DNA from: Smallanthus sonchifolius
Taxonomy: Eukaryota > Streptophyta > Magnoliopsida > Asterales > Asteraceae
Direction of reading: 5' to 3'
Assembly (NCBI GenBank): GCA_023525975.1
Contig: CM042023.1
Location: forward strand, 17,595,501 to 17,659,500
DNA length: 64,000 bases
This document shows positions 12,015 through 22,966 of this stretch, in pieces; the stretch's first letter is position 1; each line of letters opens with the position of its first letter. Made by a program: the position numbers and the translations under genes. The notes beneath the pieces are model-generated. The model made no database searches and was not told the DNA's origin. It worked only from the letters and a program-made list of their open reading frames with translations.

Positions 12015-14835
12015 TGTCACACCCCAGCCGGCGGCGGATTAAACGCCGGGGCTGACGCGGTTGTTCATAAGCACATGATCATCTATTATTAAATGACAAT
12101 ATTTATTCATCAACTTAAAATCATCCGTTACATAGGGAATGGAAAATGAAACGTTCAAAACATAACATAATTTAAATTTAACTAGGTCCAAGTCCTAGAT
12201 GAGCAGGTAGGGTCCTCAAATAGGTGCACCTGAAACATGCGAGTAAATGTCAACTACAAGTAGTTGGTGAGCAACATAGGTTTTGACACTAACAAAGTTT
12301 AAGTAAAAAGTGTTTGTAATTCAATACTGTTCAAAGCGTAACTATGGCATAAATGTGAAAACATACAAAGTTCCAAGCGTACAATTCAATCCGTAGTAAA
12401 TGGAAAACTGGTAAGTACAATCCCACTGATTGTGTTTTGGAAAAATAGTAATATGGTACACACAAAACCCGCCAAGGTTCGTGTTAACTGGAATCGGATT
12501 CCCCTATAAATGATCATGTTAGGTACTACCTTAGGCCTGGGTAGCAGGTTAATGAATGTACTAGCATGAACACATGTAATGGTCACCAAGTAGTTTAAGA
12601 CATAAAGCACTTAGTAAATAGCATGAGAACATTGGTATTGAATTTGGTAAGCATGGTAAGTAAACATGTTCCACCCCGAGTATTTGTAAACAATAGTAAA
12701 AAGAAAGGGGGCTATGAACTCACTTGTATTGAAGCTAGAGTTGGTATGAATAGGTCTCGTGAGGATTTCTCACAATGAACCTACATAGATAATGATACTC
12801 TAAATTTAATGTGTGTCTAAATGGAATTGAGGAAATATTGGGACTTTAGGGTTTCATGGGACTTGGGATTGGATATGGGACTTGTACAAGTTTGAAGAAC
12901 AATATATATTGGTAAGGATAGGTTAATACTAATTAGAGTTAATTAGAAACCTTAATATATGGGTTTTGTAAAGATAATAAATTGTTTGAATTTATATAGT
13001 TATTATGAAATGATTAAACAAATGGATTATGAAATAGATAAAGGTTTATATTATTCTAAGAACAATAAATTAGGGATTGGATTGCTAGTACGTTTAGTAT
13101 AAAATTATTCTAAAATAATTAGTAAATAATTTAAAAGACTTAAATAATTGTTTTAGGTAAATAAGATAATTATTTTAAATTACTACAATATTTTCTTTTA
13201 CTGAAATGGTAAATAAAAGGGTATTAAATAGGTAGTAATATAAGTAAGCTTCAAATGAAATAAACTTGCATAATTATAAATCCAAAAATAATTATTTAAG
13301 TATCTCTATAATTTAAGATAATTATACTCACCAAAATAATTGTTTATAGATTCTAATAATAATTTAGACATTATAGTCGTGTAACAAAATAAATAATTTA
13401 GTTAATTTGTCTAACCATTTATTTATTTGAGATTTTATAAGTGGTTTATTGTATTATTAATAAAATAGTAACAATATGTAAATTTGTATTTTCTGCTTTT
13501 ATATAAAAGAAATCTTACAGAATATATATAATTTATTTTTTTTGGAATTTTTAATTATAAAATAATGCATTTAAATAATTAAACAAAAATAAAATCCCAA
13601 AACTGGGTCCAACCGGAATCGAACCCGTGAGTCTGGGTACTCCCGTCGTCCCCAAAGGCACCCGAAACCCTAGCCCCCCGATTCGCCCGTTCAGGCTATT
13701 GTTCGAGCCTGATTTCATGGGGCTTTCGTTCCCCTTGTTCGTACGAACCCAATGATCCCAAGAATACCTGAAACGAATACGTAGATCGTGAGATTGAGGA
13801 GCCGGAGCAGGTCCGTGTTCGTCGGCCAAGAATGGAGATTTAGGGGTGATTCGAGACGCGTTTAGGAGTATGGCAAGCTTGTAATGGGTGTCGCCTATGA
13901 TCTGGGTCAGTTATTTATAGGTAATTCGGGTAGGAATCAATCGATCGATTGCACGAGTTCTTTAATGGTTTTCGGTTACGATTTGAACCATCTATTGCTC
14001 GTAAAAGATCGATTAAATCGAAAAGGTGGATCGATTGGATACCCCGCACGATTGGCCAGTTTCGGATTCGAGTGAGAACGTCCCTGTCACGAGTTCGCAG
14101 TTTGGGTTCAAGAACCGGTCGGAGGAAAGAGTCGAACCCACGATCGATTTGGAAGAAAAGGTTTCTCCCGGATTTTTCAGTGTAGTCCCTGAGGTTTCAG
14201 AGTTGGCAAAACAGACCCTCAGACTTTCAAAGTTTTATTATTTTATGTACAACTTGGATTTTAGTTTAAGTTAGGGTTTCAGAATTTACATTATCAACCC
14301 TGTACTTTTATAAAGTATGGAATCATTAAATTTAGAACTTTTTATAAAATCATTTGAATCATTTAGTTAAAATTAAAGGTTATAATAATAATAAAAATGT
14401 AATTTACTAACTAAGATTAATTAAGACACATAAATCCAATTATTTATTTGTTATTAATGGATTTGAAATAATTGCATAAATATATTTATATAATTAAAAT
14501 GGTTTTATTTCTACTAATTCCCATTTACTTAATAGAAAAATATTAAGTAATTAATACAATCTTTCAATTATAATTTGGTATTTTTATAAATATGTGTGTT
14601 AATATATTTATGTAGGTTTTGAAATATATGTATATATATTTATTTAGTAGAGTAATAATAAATACTTATATAATTTCTTTAAATAAGTATCTATCATTTT
14701 GTAATAATGGTATTCAATGCATGCTTGTATAAATACATTAGGTAATTTATTGTAATTGATAGATGTACCCATAAAATAAAGAAATTACAATGCCGAACAA
14801 GTTCAAATAAAGGTTGGAATTTCTTGGAGATTACA
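12015..14835 (-). repeat. 5' LTR of Gypsy-1 (2821 bp)
   Basis: Same length as the left LTR, so all differences are substitutions. It would drive transcription on - from the TATAAATA at 13912-13919. The B-box-like GGGTTCGATTCC on - is at 13615-13626. The primer site abuts its inner end. Confidence 0.95.
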
Positions 14836-14840
14836 TAAAG

Positions 14841-15863
14841 GACAACCTGACAGGAGCCGTGAAGGAGAAATTTCTGACACATCCAAGATTCTTACAGATC
14901 ATCATCAATCATCTACATCCTGAGCTTCAACAAGGTGGGAACACCTTCGTGTTCGACCATATGATCGCCAAGACTCTCAGCTATATGAGAAGTACAAACA
15001 AGAGAACCAACATGGCTATAGCTGATGTTCCCCTGTTTGGTCATATCCTTGGAGAAGAAGAAGAATTCATTCCTGATATTGACCCGGATCTAGAAGAAGA
15101 GGTTGTATCATCTGATGAAGAGGAGATGGAAGTTGAACAAGGTCAAGATAATCAACTTGCTGATGTAGTTGAGATTGAGATGAAAATTCCTAATGTTCAA
15201 GAAGAAGATCAACCCATCATTGAGACTGTGATAGAGGCTCCTTTTGTCGAGCAAATACAGATAATTCAAGAGCCAGCAGTTAATGTTGAAGCTGGTATAC
15301 ATGAAGCTAAGGAGGAAGTTGCAGAATCGAGTGGGACTCTGGATGCTGGAATCTATGAATCTGACTACTACAAGTCTGATTCAGATGAACGAACAGAGCA
15401 TCTAGCATCATCCTCCAAAAGGCAAGTTGAGTCAGGTTCTGACTTTGAAGAAGAAGAACCTAGGGCAAAGAAAATCAAGACTGGATTAGAAGATTTGTCA
15501 TCCTCGATAGATTCTTTATTCACTACTCCACAACCAACTCCAAAACCACCTACACAACCTACATCTCCACATCAAACACCCATCCATACTCCTCCCACAT
15601 CACCACATCATGAATCAACCTCTCCTATACCTAGAGTTAAAAACTTAAGCCTTGAAGTGAAGAAAATGCAGGATAAGATTCAAAAGAAGGATAAAGAAAT
15701 TGAAGGCCTAAAATCTAATCTGCATGATGTCCAGGAAGAGGTTAAAGACCTGAAGCTGGAAGTTGGGGGTCTACATACCCAGATTGACATTCAACAAACC
15801 CAACTTGAAACACAACAGAGACTTATCTCCCAGCAAAAAAGAAGAATTCAAGGCTTTAGCTGA
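14841..15863 (+). pseudogene. env-position ORF 1, C-terminal part, copy 1
   Basis: Continuation of the ORF from 3456-4004 after the target duplication. The segment has a conserved start (GAVKEKF, INHLHPELQQGGN), a very acidic stretch (runs of E and D around 15055-15135), a Pro/Thr-rich linker (about 15530-15620) and a final coiled coil with heptad-like Leu/Ile (LSLEVKKMQDKIQKKDKEIE...). It ends at a TGA at 15861-15863. The frame that gives the natural continuation is offset by one base at a run of six A and then meets TAG. Copy 2 has exactly the same end, so the lesion, or the real end, predates both copies. Function unknown. Confidence 0.75.
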
Positions 15864-15888
15864 AGCGGTGGAATAGCTCCAAGCCTCA

Positions 15889-17148
15889 ATGATAAAACAT
15901 GTACAACAACAACCAACCACTTCAACAGCTCAGGGGGAGACTACATCTGTGGTTGAACCCTCATCTCCTGCCATTGTCACTAATCCAGAGTCTGCTCTAA
16001 CTGTCTTTACTGGCCATGCTGAGAAGACAAAGGAGGCAGTTGAAGTCAAGGTTGAAGAACCAGAACTAGACCTTCCCTCAGCAAGTGAGAGAAGAGATGC
16101 AAGGAAGAAAGGGAAAGGGACCTCTACTGAGATAGAGACCGTAATTCTGGATGAAGAAGACATCCCATCTGATGACGAGCTGAATGCCCTCTTAGATGAA
16201 ATTGAAAACCTTGGGTATAATGATCTTTACCCAGAAATTCTGACTATCGAGGAAAAAGAGACTGAGAGAACCAGATACTTCACAGAAGAAGGAGAGGAGA
16301 TTCAAACCTTGTCTGATGAAGAAAAAGACGAAGAAGATGTTCAGGTTAATCTTATCAAGACAGTCACTCCTGAACCAACCACTACTGTCTCTGAATCAAG
16401 TCCAGCACAAGATCCACCTTCTGTTGCACCTGAACCTCCAACTTCAAGAAAATCTTGGTTTAGGAAAATCATTCAGGAAGAAACTCCTAAAACATACGAA
16501 TGGATAGCTGAGCATCAGGAGCTAAAGAGGCCTCCAATTGGCTGGAAGTATGATGCAGAAAGGAAGCTCTTTATTATCAGAAGATATAGAGGGGGAGTTC
16601 AGCACTTCAAAAATATGACTGACTTCCAGACACTTCCTTTCTATGACCTCAGGGACTTAGCCAAGCTTCCACTTCAAAACCCTGGGAAGGTTATGATGGC
16701 CTATGATTTTGAGAAATTTCTGCATTCTCAAGTCAATAATGATTTCAAGGGAATGAAGCCTAGGAAAACTCAAAAGAAAATCTCGAAGACAAGGTTTCAC
16801 CCTAAAACCAATAAGCCATATGTGTTCTTGAGGTACAAGCCTGCCCAAACTCACAAGACCATCACCATTCCAAAGTCTGTACCTGTCCAACTGCAAACTT
16901 TCAGAAAGTGGTACTATGACCCAATCATTGGCAGTGCAGTAATAGAGTGTGAGGGCAAGGAAGACATCACTATCTTTGAACCTATGGAGCTGTTGAAATT
17001 TAAGCCTGAAGATCTGTAGATACTATTCCAGAATCACATTCAGGCATACAGTGATGAAGATGAAGCTGATGCCAAGGCCTACCAAAGAGTTGTATCTCTC
17101 CACGTTAAACCATTCATCCCAAGGGCAACTGAAGGACCAGCTGCTTGA
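15889..17148 (+). pseudogene. env-position ORF 2, copy 1 (premature stop)
   Basis: Starts at ATG 15889, 26 bp after ORF 1 ends. It encodes an acidic N-terminal half (many E/D, Pro/Thr/Ser) and a basic central region (WFRKIIQEETPKTYEWIAEH, GWKYDAERKLFIIRRYRGG, then K/R-rich PRKTQKKISKTRFHPK). A TAG at 17017-17019 truncates it where copy 2 has a sense codon; the frame then stays open to TGA at 17146-17148. No family recognised. The charge pattern could suit a nucleic-acid-binding or structural protein, but that is only inference. It probably was the C-terminal half of one longer protein with ORF 1. Confidence 0.7.
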
Positions 17149-17177
17149 TGAAGAGCTGAAGACAGTAATGCAACAGC

Positions 17178-17189
17178 TTAGGGGGAGAT
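17178..17189 (+). promoter_or_regulatory. Polypurine tract, Sirevirus copy 1
   Basis: TTAGGGGGAGAT lies immediately before the 3' LTR and is the expected primer for plus-strand DNA synthesis. Copy 2 has the same sequence in reverse at 21641-21653. Confidence 0.9.
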
Positions 17190-17751
17190 TGTAGAGTCTT
17201 ATCTTATGTATAAGCTGTTGTCATTTATTGTATGTTTAAACAGTTTTAGACTAGTTTACTTTATGTCATTTCATTAAATGTAATTTCAGTTTTCTGTAAT
17301 TTACTGCTTTATTAGCTAAGTCTGGGCCATCGAAACTACTTAGTTTCGATTGAGTTTGTTCAATCGAAACTAGTAGTTTCGATAGATGGTAGTTTCGACA
17401 GTTCTGTGTATCACTTGTAAATGGTCAATCGAAACTAGTAGTTTCGATTGAACATAGTTTCGATACCTGTCACTACTATAAATAGCCTAGTTTGATAATG
17501 TTTAGGGTGTGAGTAGCGGCTGTAACCCTGAACCTTCTCTTTCACATTGTTATTGAATCAATACACTTTGCAGTTGTTTTTACACTGTGTTCTTACATTT
17601 TCATATCATTTTGTGTTGATTCATTGTAAGGTTAGCCTGTTATCTTCACCGATTCTGTTTCTACCATCTGTTTCACCACCATACACACAGTTTCCGCCTG
17701 TGTGTGTGTAATCGATCAAATCAGTGATTTAAAGAGAAATCTGGACCTACA
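17190..17751 (+). repeat. 3' LTR of Sirevirus copy 1 (562 bp)
   Basis: Begins TGTAGAGTCT and ends GGACCTACA, so it has TG...CA ends. It matches the two LTRs of copy 2 (21063-21640 and 32559-33122) in reverse. U3 holds four or five ATCGAAACTAGTTTCGAT-type palindromes (about 17328-17463) directly upstream of the TATA box at 17477-17484. The 5' LTR lies outside the window. Confidence 0.92.
17477..17484 (+). promoter_or_regulatory. TATA box of Sirevirus LTR, copy 1
   Basis: TATAAATA, about 12 bp after the last palindromic TTTCGATA site. The equivalent sites in copy 2 are 21331-21338 and 32829-32836 on -. Confidence 0.75.
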
Positions 17752-19945
17752 TAGTTTGTGTAAATGTAAGCTATTGTTTGTATGAAATTCATGAATCACC
17801 CCAAAAAGTGTAAAAGAGAAAAGGGGCTACGTAATACTCACATGATTCAAGAGTGTTGCTAGTACGCAAGACTAGGTAGCAAAACGGTCCTTGTAACTCA
17901 CCACGTTAACCTAGTGTGTAATGTATATTGAGTTAATAGCGAGTAAAAAAGTCTATGTCTTAGTCTAGGGTTCAACGGGTTTTGATGTGTGTGGATTTGT
18001 ACAAAAAAGTTTGTGTTATTCCATGTAATGGTATGCTATGCTTGTACAAGAATTTAATGTATAACATGAGTTCAAGGTATATATGTATGAACTTAATAGT
18101 CATTGACGTATGGTTGAATTTAAATGAATAAAATAAATAAATAATTTTTATTTATTTATTTATGGAAAATATGTTAAAATATATAGAACGTAAATATATA
18201 TTTATGTTTAGAAAAAGAAATTCTATTTACGTGGATAGGGTTAATTTAAATGAATAAAATAAACAAATAATTTTATTTATTTATTTATGAAAAATATGTT
18301 AAAATTTATAGAATGTAAATATATATTTATATTTAGAAAAAGAAATTTTTATTTGTGTATTATAATAAATAATTTTTTTTTATTTATTTATCATCTTCAA
18401 AATAAATACTAGTTTACTTTAAATGAGTTAATATTTTATAAACTTTTATAAAATTTATTGCTTTTATTTAGAAACTAATTTTAAATATTTAAAGTTTTTG
18501 TTTTAAAAGTTTAATGTGCAAATTTAACAATTTAATTTGGATTAAATCTGAATTTATATTGAAATTTAATAATTCTGGTTTTATTCTGTTATAAATATCT
18601 TAAGGTTTATAAAAATATTTTTTACAAAATTTTTGAAGCTTTAAAACTGATTTTTAAAATTTAAATAGGCCACCCGGCTCGAACCCGGGTGGCGCCCCTG
18701 TGTGTCATCCGATTTACCACTAGACTAGTGTACAACTTCTGATAGAGTACCGTTTGAAAAATTATTTATCATTCTGTTGAAGGGGAACCGGGTTTGGAGT
18801 AACACAGACGCGCAAAAAGAGCCGGAGTTGGGTTTCGAACCCACGCCACCTGGTTCGGCGGCGCAGTGACTTACCGGCCGGACCAGGTGGTTTCGCTGAA
18901 TAATTACGGATTCTAATTGAATAAAACATGATATTAACACAAGGCAGAATTCGAATACGATCACCCCGCCATGAACCCTAGCCCCAATCGGTCTCGATAG
19001 GTTCTGAGGACACGAATTGGTAAGGGGCTTTTGACAAGGGTTCAAACACGAATCGAATGAGAGTATTCTTACCTGTTTTGGTTTGGGCACGAATGCGGTC
19101 GGCTACAGTTTTGGACTTGATGTTCTTGATGCTTGATCCGGTTCTAGAAGTGAAATGCGGCTTGTTCAAGGGTCGGGAGGGTTTGTGTGGACGTATACGC
19201 GGGTGATAGGGAGATCAAATTCATTAAATTTGGTTTGTAATAACCGATTTGATTTAAATTTGACAGTGAAGGTCGTGGATGACTAATTACACGTAAATCC
19301 ACTGATTTGGGAGTGAATCGGGTCCTATTAACGGTCTAGGTACACATGTGGTTGATCTGCGAGTGATTTTCGGGATTGAGACGCGTCAATTTCACGTATT
19401 GAATGGTAATTGATACGGATTTGACTTAGGATAGTCAAATTCGTTCAAATTTTGAATCGGTCGCGTGAAAGGTTGAATTGGTTGGATGTTTGGGCCTGGT
19501 TTGGGTCGATTTCTGTTTGTGAATCCACAGGAGTCCAACTCGACAAAGATCCATCGACGGCAGCCTAGGATTCTCACGGTTTTTTGGCCCCTTTGACTTT
19601 TGAAAGTCAAACAGATCAAGGAAAGTCAAAATTAAGGTCTTAAGGTCAAAATTTGGAGTGTGGGGTTCCAATTTAGGGTTCGATTGTTTTGGGGTTCAAT
19701 CAACCGTGAAATTCCTTGTTAATGGAATAAATGTATCTATGTGTGTATGTATTTGTTTGATATTTATATATATATACATGTATCCGATTTTAATAAGGTA
19801 TACTCGTGTAAAGGTTTGCGGATTTGCATTGGAGTCAAATGTTTAATTGTTGGTATGAATGAAATAATCCCAGTGCACTAGATTTTGAAATTTAAATGAG
19901 TTACATTGAATTATAAATAAAGATAGTAAAATCAGAAATGTTACA
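17752..19945 (-). repeat. Gypsy-type LTR fragment split by Sirevirus copy 1
   Basis: On - it begins TGTAACATTTCTGATTTTAC at 19945 and resembles the organisation of the Gypsy-1 LTR: T-rich start, GC-rich middle, then GTGAGTATTACGTAGCCCC, matching the GTGAGTTCATAGCCCCC block of Gypsy-1. Its far end lies beyond the Sirevirus insertion and so outside the window. The middle carries two tRNA-like segments (18669-18735 and 18822-18893). No ORF here is conserved. Assignment to an LTR is inference from this similarity and the TG start. Confidence 0.6.
18669..18735 (-). other. tRNA-like segment inside LTR
   Basis: On - an A-box-like TAGTCTAGTGGTAAAT is followed by a perfect T-arm, CCCGG-GTTCGAG-CCGGG. 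There is no recognisable acceptor stem or anticodon arm, so this is not a working tRNA gene. A second such segment with GGGTTCGAAACCC is at 18822-18893. Confidence 0.55.
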
Positions 19946-21062
19946 ATCCTACTTAACCCCATAAGCTGTTTAGCTTATATCTCGACTCACCCCGACTAAC
20001 TCATAACACGACACACGTCAATAACTGTTTTACCCCTAGCTCACAAAGTCTCATAGACACCCCCCATAGACTCTCCAACTCATTAATGAATGTATTAATT
20101 CATAAACATCTCGGGTTAAAACCCAAAACTCTTAATATGTTTAATAAAACAAACATGTCTCATAAGCGTGTACGATAGCCCCGAAAACATTAAAAACATT
20201 TAAAGAGTGGAATTAGAAACTCACTGGTTATGCTGAGCCTCAGTTCCTGTTCTGCAACTCGTTCGTTCACGCCCAAAACCCGAACTTTTCAATGCATGAT
20301 CATCAGGCTCATTCTAATCGTACACAGAATGACTCATAACTATAAATAAATCCTCAACATTCGTCTCATCCTCTCATCGACACATCCCCATGAAACCCTA
20401 GTTTCACATGTTCACCTGACTGGATCGTCCTCATCTCGTTTAGAAATTGCATACCCGAACTGACTTCATCCCATGCATGTACGTACGCGTCCATGCAAAC
20501 CCGAGTCCCCGACTATGCGTGAACTCGAACCGGGTTTATATGCATGCATGCCCTAACTCATGCAAACCCTAGCTCGTCCCATACCCACACCCGAGCTCAT
20601 CCATGCACTCCCACGTGTACTACCATCCTCGTTGAGCACCACCGATGTGCTCGCATGCCGCCACCATGGCCACCACCTTGACCCGTCGTCGTCTCCCTTA
20701 GTTTCCATCGTCATCGTCGTCCTCGTCAGTTACCACCACAAACATCATGCACCGTCGTCGTGTTTTGTTACTGAGTTACCCCACCACCTCCGTCCTCCGC
20801 CGTCGTGCCGTCTTAATAGACGACGGCTGCCTCCGGTTACCCGTTGTACAACTACAGCCGTCACCACCTTTGACGCCATCGCAGTCCGCTCCCACAGGAG
20901 CTGTCACCGGTCCCGTTGTCCCTGTTGTCTTCGTCTTCCCCGATCACCACTCTTCCGAACCACTATCACCATCGCATGCTGCCGAGAACCACTGTTGCAG
21001 CGGTTACTCGTCATCTCCCACTACACCTACAGCCTCTACCGACCGGCTCCCCCTTCTCGGAT
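19946..21062 (-). repeat. Gypsy-type LTR, part 1 (left of Sirevirus copy 2)
   Basis: With 33123-33558 this forms a region of about 1.55 kb whose right end on - reads TGTAACATCCCGAAAATCC, the same start as the Gypsy-2 LTR. The left limit may be TGTTACA at 19939-19945, shared with the neighbouring LTR. The GC-rich part at 20560-21062 gives long chance frames on +, rich in Pro, His and Arg, with no conserved motif. The flanking 5-bp words (AGAAA and TCCAT) do not match, so this is a truncated or recombined LTR rather than a clean solo insertion. Confidence 0.55.
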
Positions 21063-21640
21063 TGTAGGTCCAGATTTACTTTAAATCGCTGATTTGATCG
21101 AATACACACACACACAGGCGGAAACTATGTGTATGTTGGTGAAACAGATGGTAGAGACAGGATCGGTGAAGATATCAGGCTAACCTCACAATCAAACAAT
21201 ACAAAATGAAATGAAAATGTAAGAACACAGTGTAAAAACAACTGCAAAGTGTATTGATTCAATAACAATGTGAAAGAGAAGGTTCAGGGTTACAGCCGCT
21301 ACTCACACCCTAAACATTCTCAAACTAGGCTATTTATAGTAGTGACAGGTATCGAAACTAGGTTCAATCGAAACTATTAGTTTCGATTGACCATTTACAA
21401 GTGATACACAGAACTGTCGAAACTACCATCTATCAAAACTACCATCTATCGAAACTACTAGTTTCGATTGAACACACTCAATCGAAACTAAGTAGTTTCG
21501 ATGGCCTAGACTTAGAAATAAAACAGTAAATTACAGAAAAATGAAATTACATTTAATGAAATGACAAAAAGTAAACTAGTCTAAAACTGTTTAAACATAC
21601 AATAAATGACAACAGCTTATACATAAGATATGACTCTGCA
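21063..21640 (-). repeat. 3' LTR of Sirevirus copy 2 (578 bp)
   Basis: On - it starts TGCAGAGTCAT and ends GGACCTACA; the first bases are a TG with one substitution relative to the other LTR (TGTAGAGTC). It holds the palindrome cluster 21350-21505 and the TATA box at 21331-21338. It is longer than its partner because of a ~16-bp tandem duplication of ACCATCTATC(A/G)AAACT near 21420-21455. Confidence 0.93.
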
Positions 21641-21653
21641 ATCTCCCCCTAAG
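21641..21653 (-). promoter_or_regulatory. Polypurine tract, Sirevirus copy 2
   Basis: On - TTAGGGGGAGAT abuts the 3' LTR. Additional GGGGGAG motifs on - lie at 22231-22240, 22891-22900 and about 26629-26636, the multiple-tract pattern known for Sireviruses. Confidence 0.9.
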
Positions 21654-21681
21654 CTGTTGCATTACTGTCTTCAGCTCTTCA

Positions 21682-22941
21682 TCAAGCAGCTGGTCCTTCA
21701 GTTGTCCTCGGTATAAAATGTTTAACATGGAGAGATACAACCCGTTGGTAGGCCTTAGCATCAGCTTCATCTTCATCACTGTATGCCTGAATGTGATTCT
21801 GGAATAGTATCTCCAGATCTTCAGGCTTAAATTTCAACAGCTCCATAGGTTCAAAGATAGTGATGTCTTCCTTGCCCTCACACTCTATTACTACACTGCC
21901 AATGATTGGGTCATAGTACCACTTTCTGAAAGTTTGCAGTTGGACAGGTACACACTTTGGAATGGTGATGGTCTTGTGAGTTTGGGCAGGCTTGTACCTC
22001 AAGAACACATATGGCTTATTGGTTTTAGGGTGAAACCTTGTCTTCGAGATTTTCTTTTGAGTTTTCCTAGGCTTCATTCCCTTGAAATCATTATTGACTT
22101 GAGAATGCAGAAATTTCTCGAAGTCATAGGCCATCATAACCTTCCCAGGGTTTTGAAGTGGAAGCTTGGCTAAGTCCCTGAGGTCATAGAAAGGAAGTGT
22201 CTGGAAGTCAGTCATATTTTTGAAGTGCTGAACTCCCCCTCGATATCTTCTGATAATAAAGAGCTTCCTTTCTGCATCATACTTCCAGCCAATTGGAGGC
22301 ATCTTTAGCTCCTGATGCTCAGCTATCCATTCGTATGTTTTAGGAGTTTCTTCCTGAATGATTTTCCTAAACCAAGATTTTCTTGAAGTTGGAGGTTCAG
22401 GTGCAACAGAAGGTGGATCTTGTGCTGGACTTGATTCAGAGACAGTAGTGGTTGGTTCAGGAGTGACTGTCTTGATAAGATTAACCTGAACATCTTCTTC
22501 GTCTTTTTCTTCATCAGACAAGGTTTGAATCTCCTCTCCTTCTTCTGTGAAGTATCTGGTTCTCTCAGTCTCTTTTTCCTCGGTAGTCAGAATTTCTGGG
22601 TAAAGATCATTATACCCAAGGTTTTCAATTTCATCTAAGAGGGCATTCAGCTCGTCATCAGATGGGATGTCTTCTTCATCCAGAATTACGGTCTCTATCT
22701 CAGTAGAGGTCCCTTTCCCTTTCTTCCTTGCATATCTTCTCTCACTTGCTGAAGGAAGGTCTAGTTCTGGTTCTTCAACCTTGACTTCAACTGCCTCCTT
22801 TGTCTTCTCAGCATGGCCAGTAAAGACAGTTAGAGCAGACTCTGGATTAGTGACAATGGCAGGAGATGAGGGTTCAACCACAGATGTAGTCTCCCCCTGA
22901 GCTGTTGAAGTGGTTGGTTGTTGTTGTACATGTTTTATCAT
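21682..22941 (-). CDS. env-position ORF 2 of Sirevirus copy 2 (uncharacterised, intact)
   Basis: 419 codons, ATG at 22939-22941 to the stop at 21682-21684. N-terminal half acidic and low complexity (Glu/Asp, Pro/Thr/Ser). Middle aromatic and basic (GWKYDAERKLFIIRRYRGG, LPFYDLRDLAKLPLQNPG). A Lys/Arg-rich patch follows (PRKTQKKISKTRFHPKTNK), then a conserved LQTFRKWYYDPIIGSVVIE and an acidic C-terminus. No recognised family. It starts 25 bp after ORF 1 ends and likely was its C-terminal extension, since the TAG just before it and a one-base offset separate them in both copies. Copy 1 has the same ORF with a premature TAG. Confidence 0.7.
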   Translation of the reverse strand: MIKHVQQQPTTSTAQGETTSVVEPSSPAIVTNPESALTVFTGHAEKTKEAVEVKVEEPELDLPSASERRYARKKGKGTSTEIETVILDEEDIPSDDELNALLDEIENLGYNDLYPEILTTEEKETERTRYFTEEGEEIQTLSDEEKDEEDVQVNLIKTVTPEPTTTVSESSPAQDPPSVAPEPPTSRKSWFRKIIQEETPKTYEWIAEHQELKMPPIGWKYDAERKLFIIRRYRGGVQHFKNMTDFQTLPFYDLRDLAKLPLQNPGKVMMAYDFEKFLHSQVNNDFKGMKPRKTQKKISKTRFHPKTNKPYVFLRYKPAQTHKTITIPKCVPVQLQTFRKWYYDPIIGSVVIECEGKEDITIFEPMELLKFKPEDLEILFQNHIQAYSDEDEADAKAYQRVVSLHVKHFIPRTTEGPAA

Positions 22942-22966
22942 TGAGGCTTGGAGCTATTCCACCGCT

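Larger units (their letters stand above)
4005..14835 (-). mobile_element. Gypsy-1: complete Ty3/gypsy (Tekay-like) element
   Basis: 10831 bp with two 2821-bp LTRs (4005-6825 and 12015-14835), TG...CA ends and a perfect 5-bp target duplication TAAAG (4000-4004 and 14836-14840). Coding runs on -, so the right LTR is the 5' LTR. Primer site at 11996-12011, polypurine tract at 6826-6839. The domain order protease, RT, RNase H, integrase and a C-terminal chromodomain-like tail, with long LTRs and an iMet primer site, fits the chromovirus Tekay/Del clade. I found roughly 17 substitutions between LTRs (about 0.6%), so it is recent. One frameshift and two stops break gag-pol. It sits inside env-position ORF 1 of Sirevirus copy 1. 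Confidence 0.96.
1..17751 (+). mobile_element. Sirevirus-type Ty1/copia element, copy 1 (5' end outside window, split by Gypsy-1)
   Basis: 3' portion of a copia element read on +. In order it holds a gag tail, a protease/pre-integrase remnant, an RNase H region, a repeat-rich spacer, two ORFs downstream of pol, a polypurine tract and the 3' LTR. Gypsy-1 (4005-14835) interrupts it. It is collinear with copy 2 on the other strand. The order gag-pol-extra ORF, the iMet-like primer site of copy 2 and several GGGGGAGA polypurine motifs (1501, 15932, 16591, 17181) fit the Sirevirus genus; multiple polypurine tracts are a known Sirevirus trait. Integrase and most of the reverse transcriptase are missing, so the copy is defective. 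The expected target duplication would be TAGTT (17752-17756), but the left end is not in the window. Confidence 0.9.

Noticed and set aside
15835..15845. Programmed -1 frameshift at the A-run in env-position ORF 1
   Set aside because: The phase needed is +1 (or -2), and the heptamer in the reading phase is A AAA AGA rather than the classical slippery form; a TAG follows anyway.
18669..18735. A tRNA gene
   Set aside because: The T-arm is perfect but no acceptor stem or anticodon arm can be drawn; it is repeated-element sequence.
20560..21084. A 174-codon frame on + rich in Pro, His and Arg
   Set aside because: Lies in the GC-rich part of an LTR, has no conserved motif, and its end is cut by the Sirevirus LTR.
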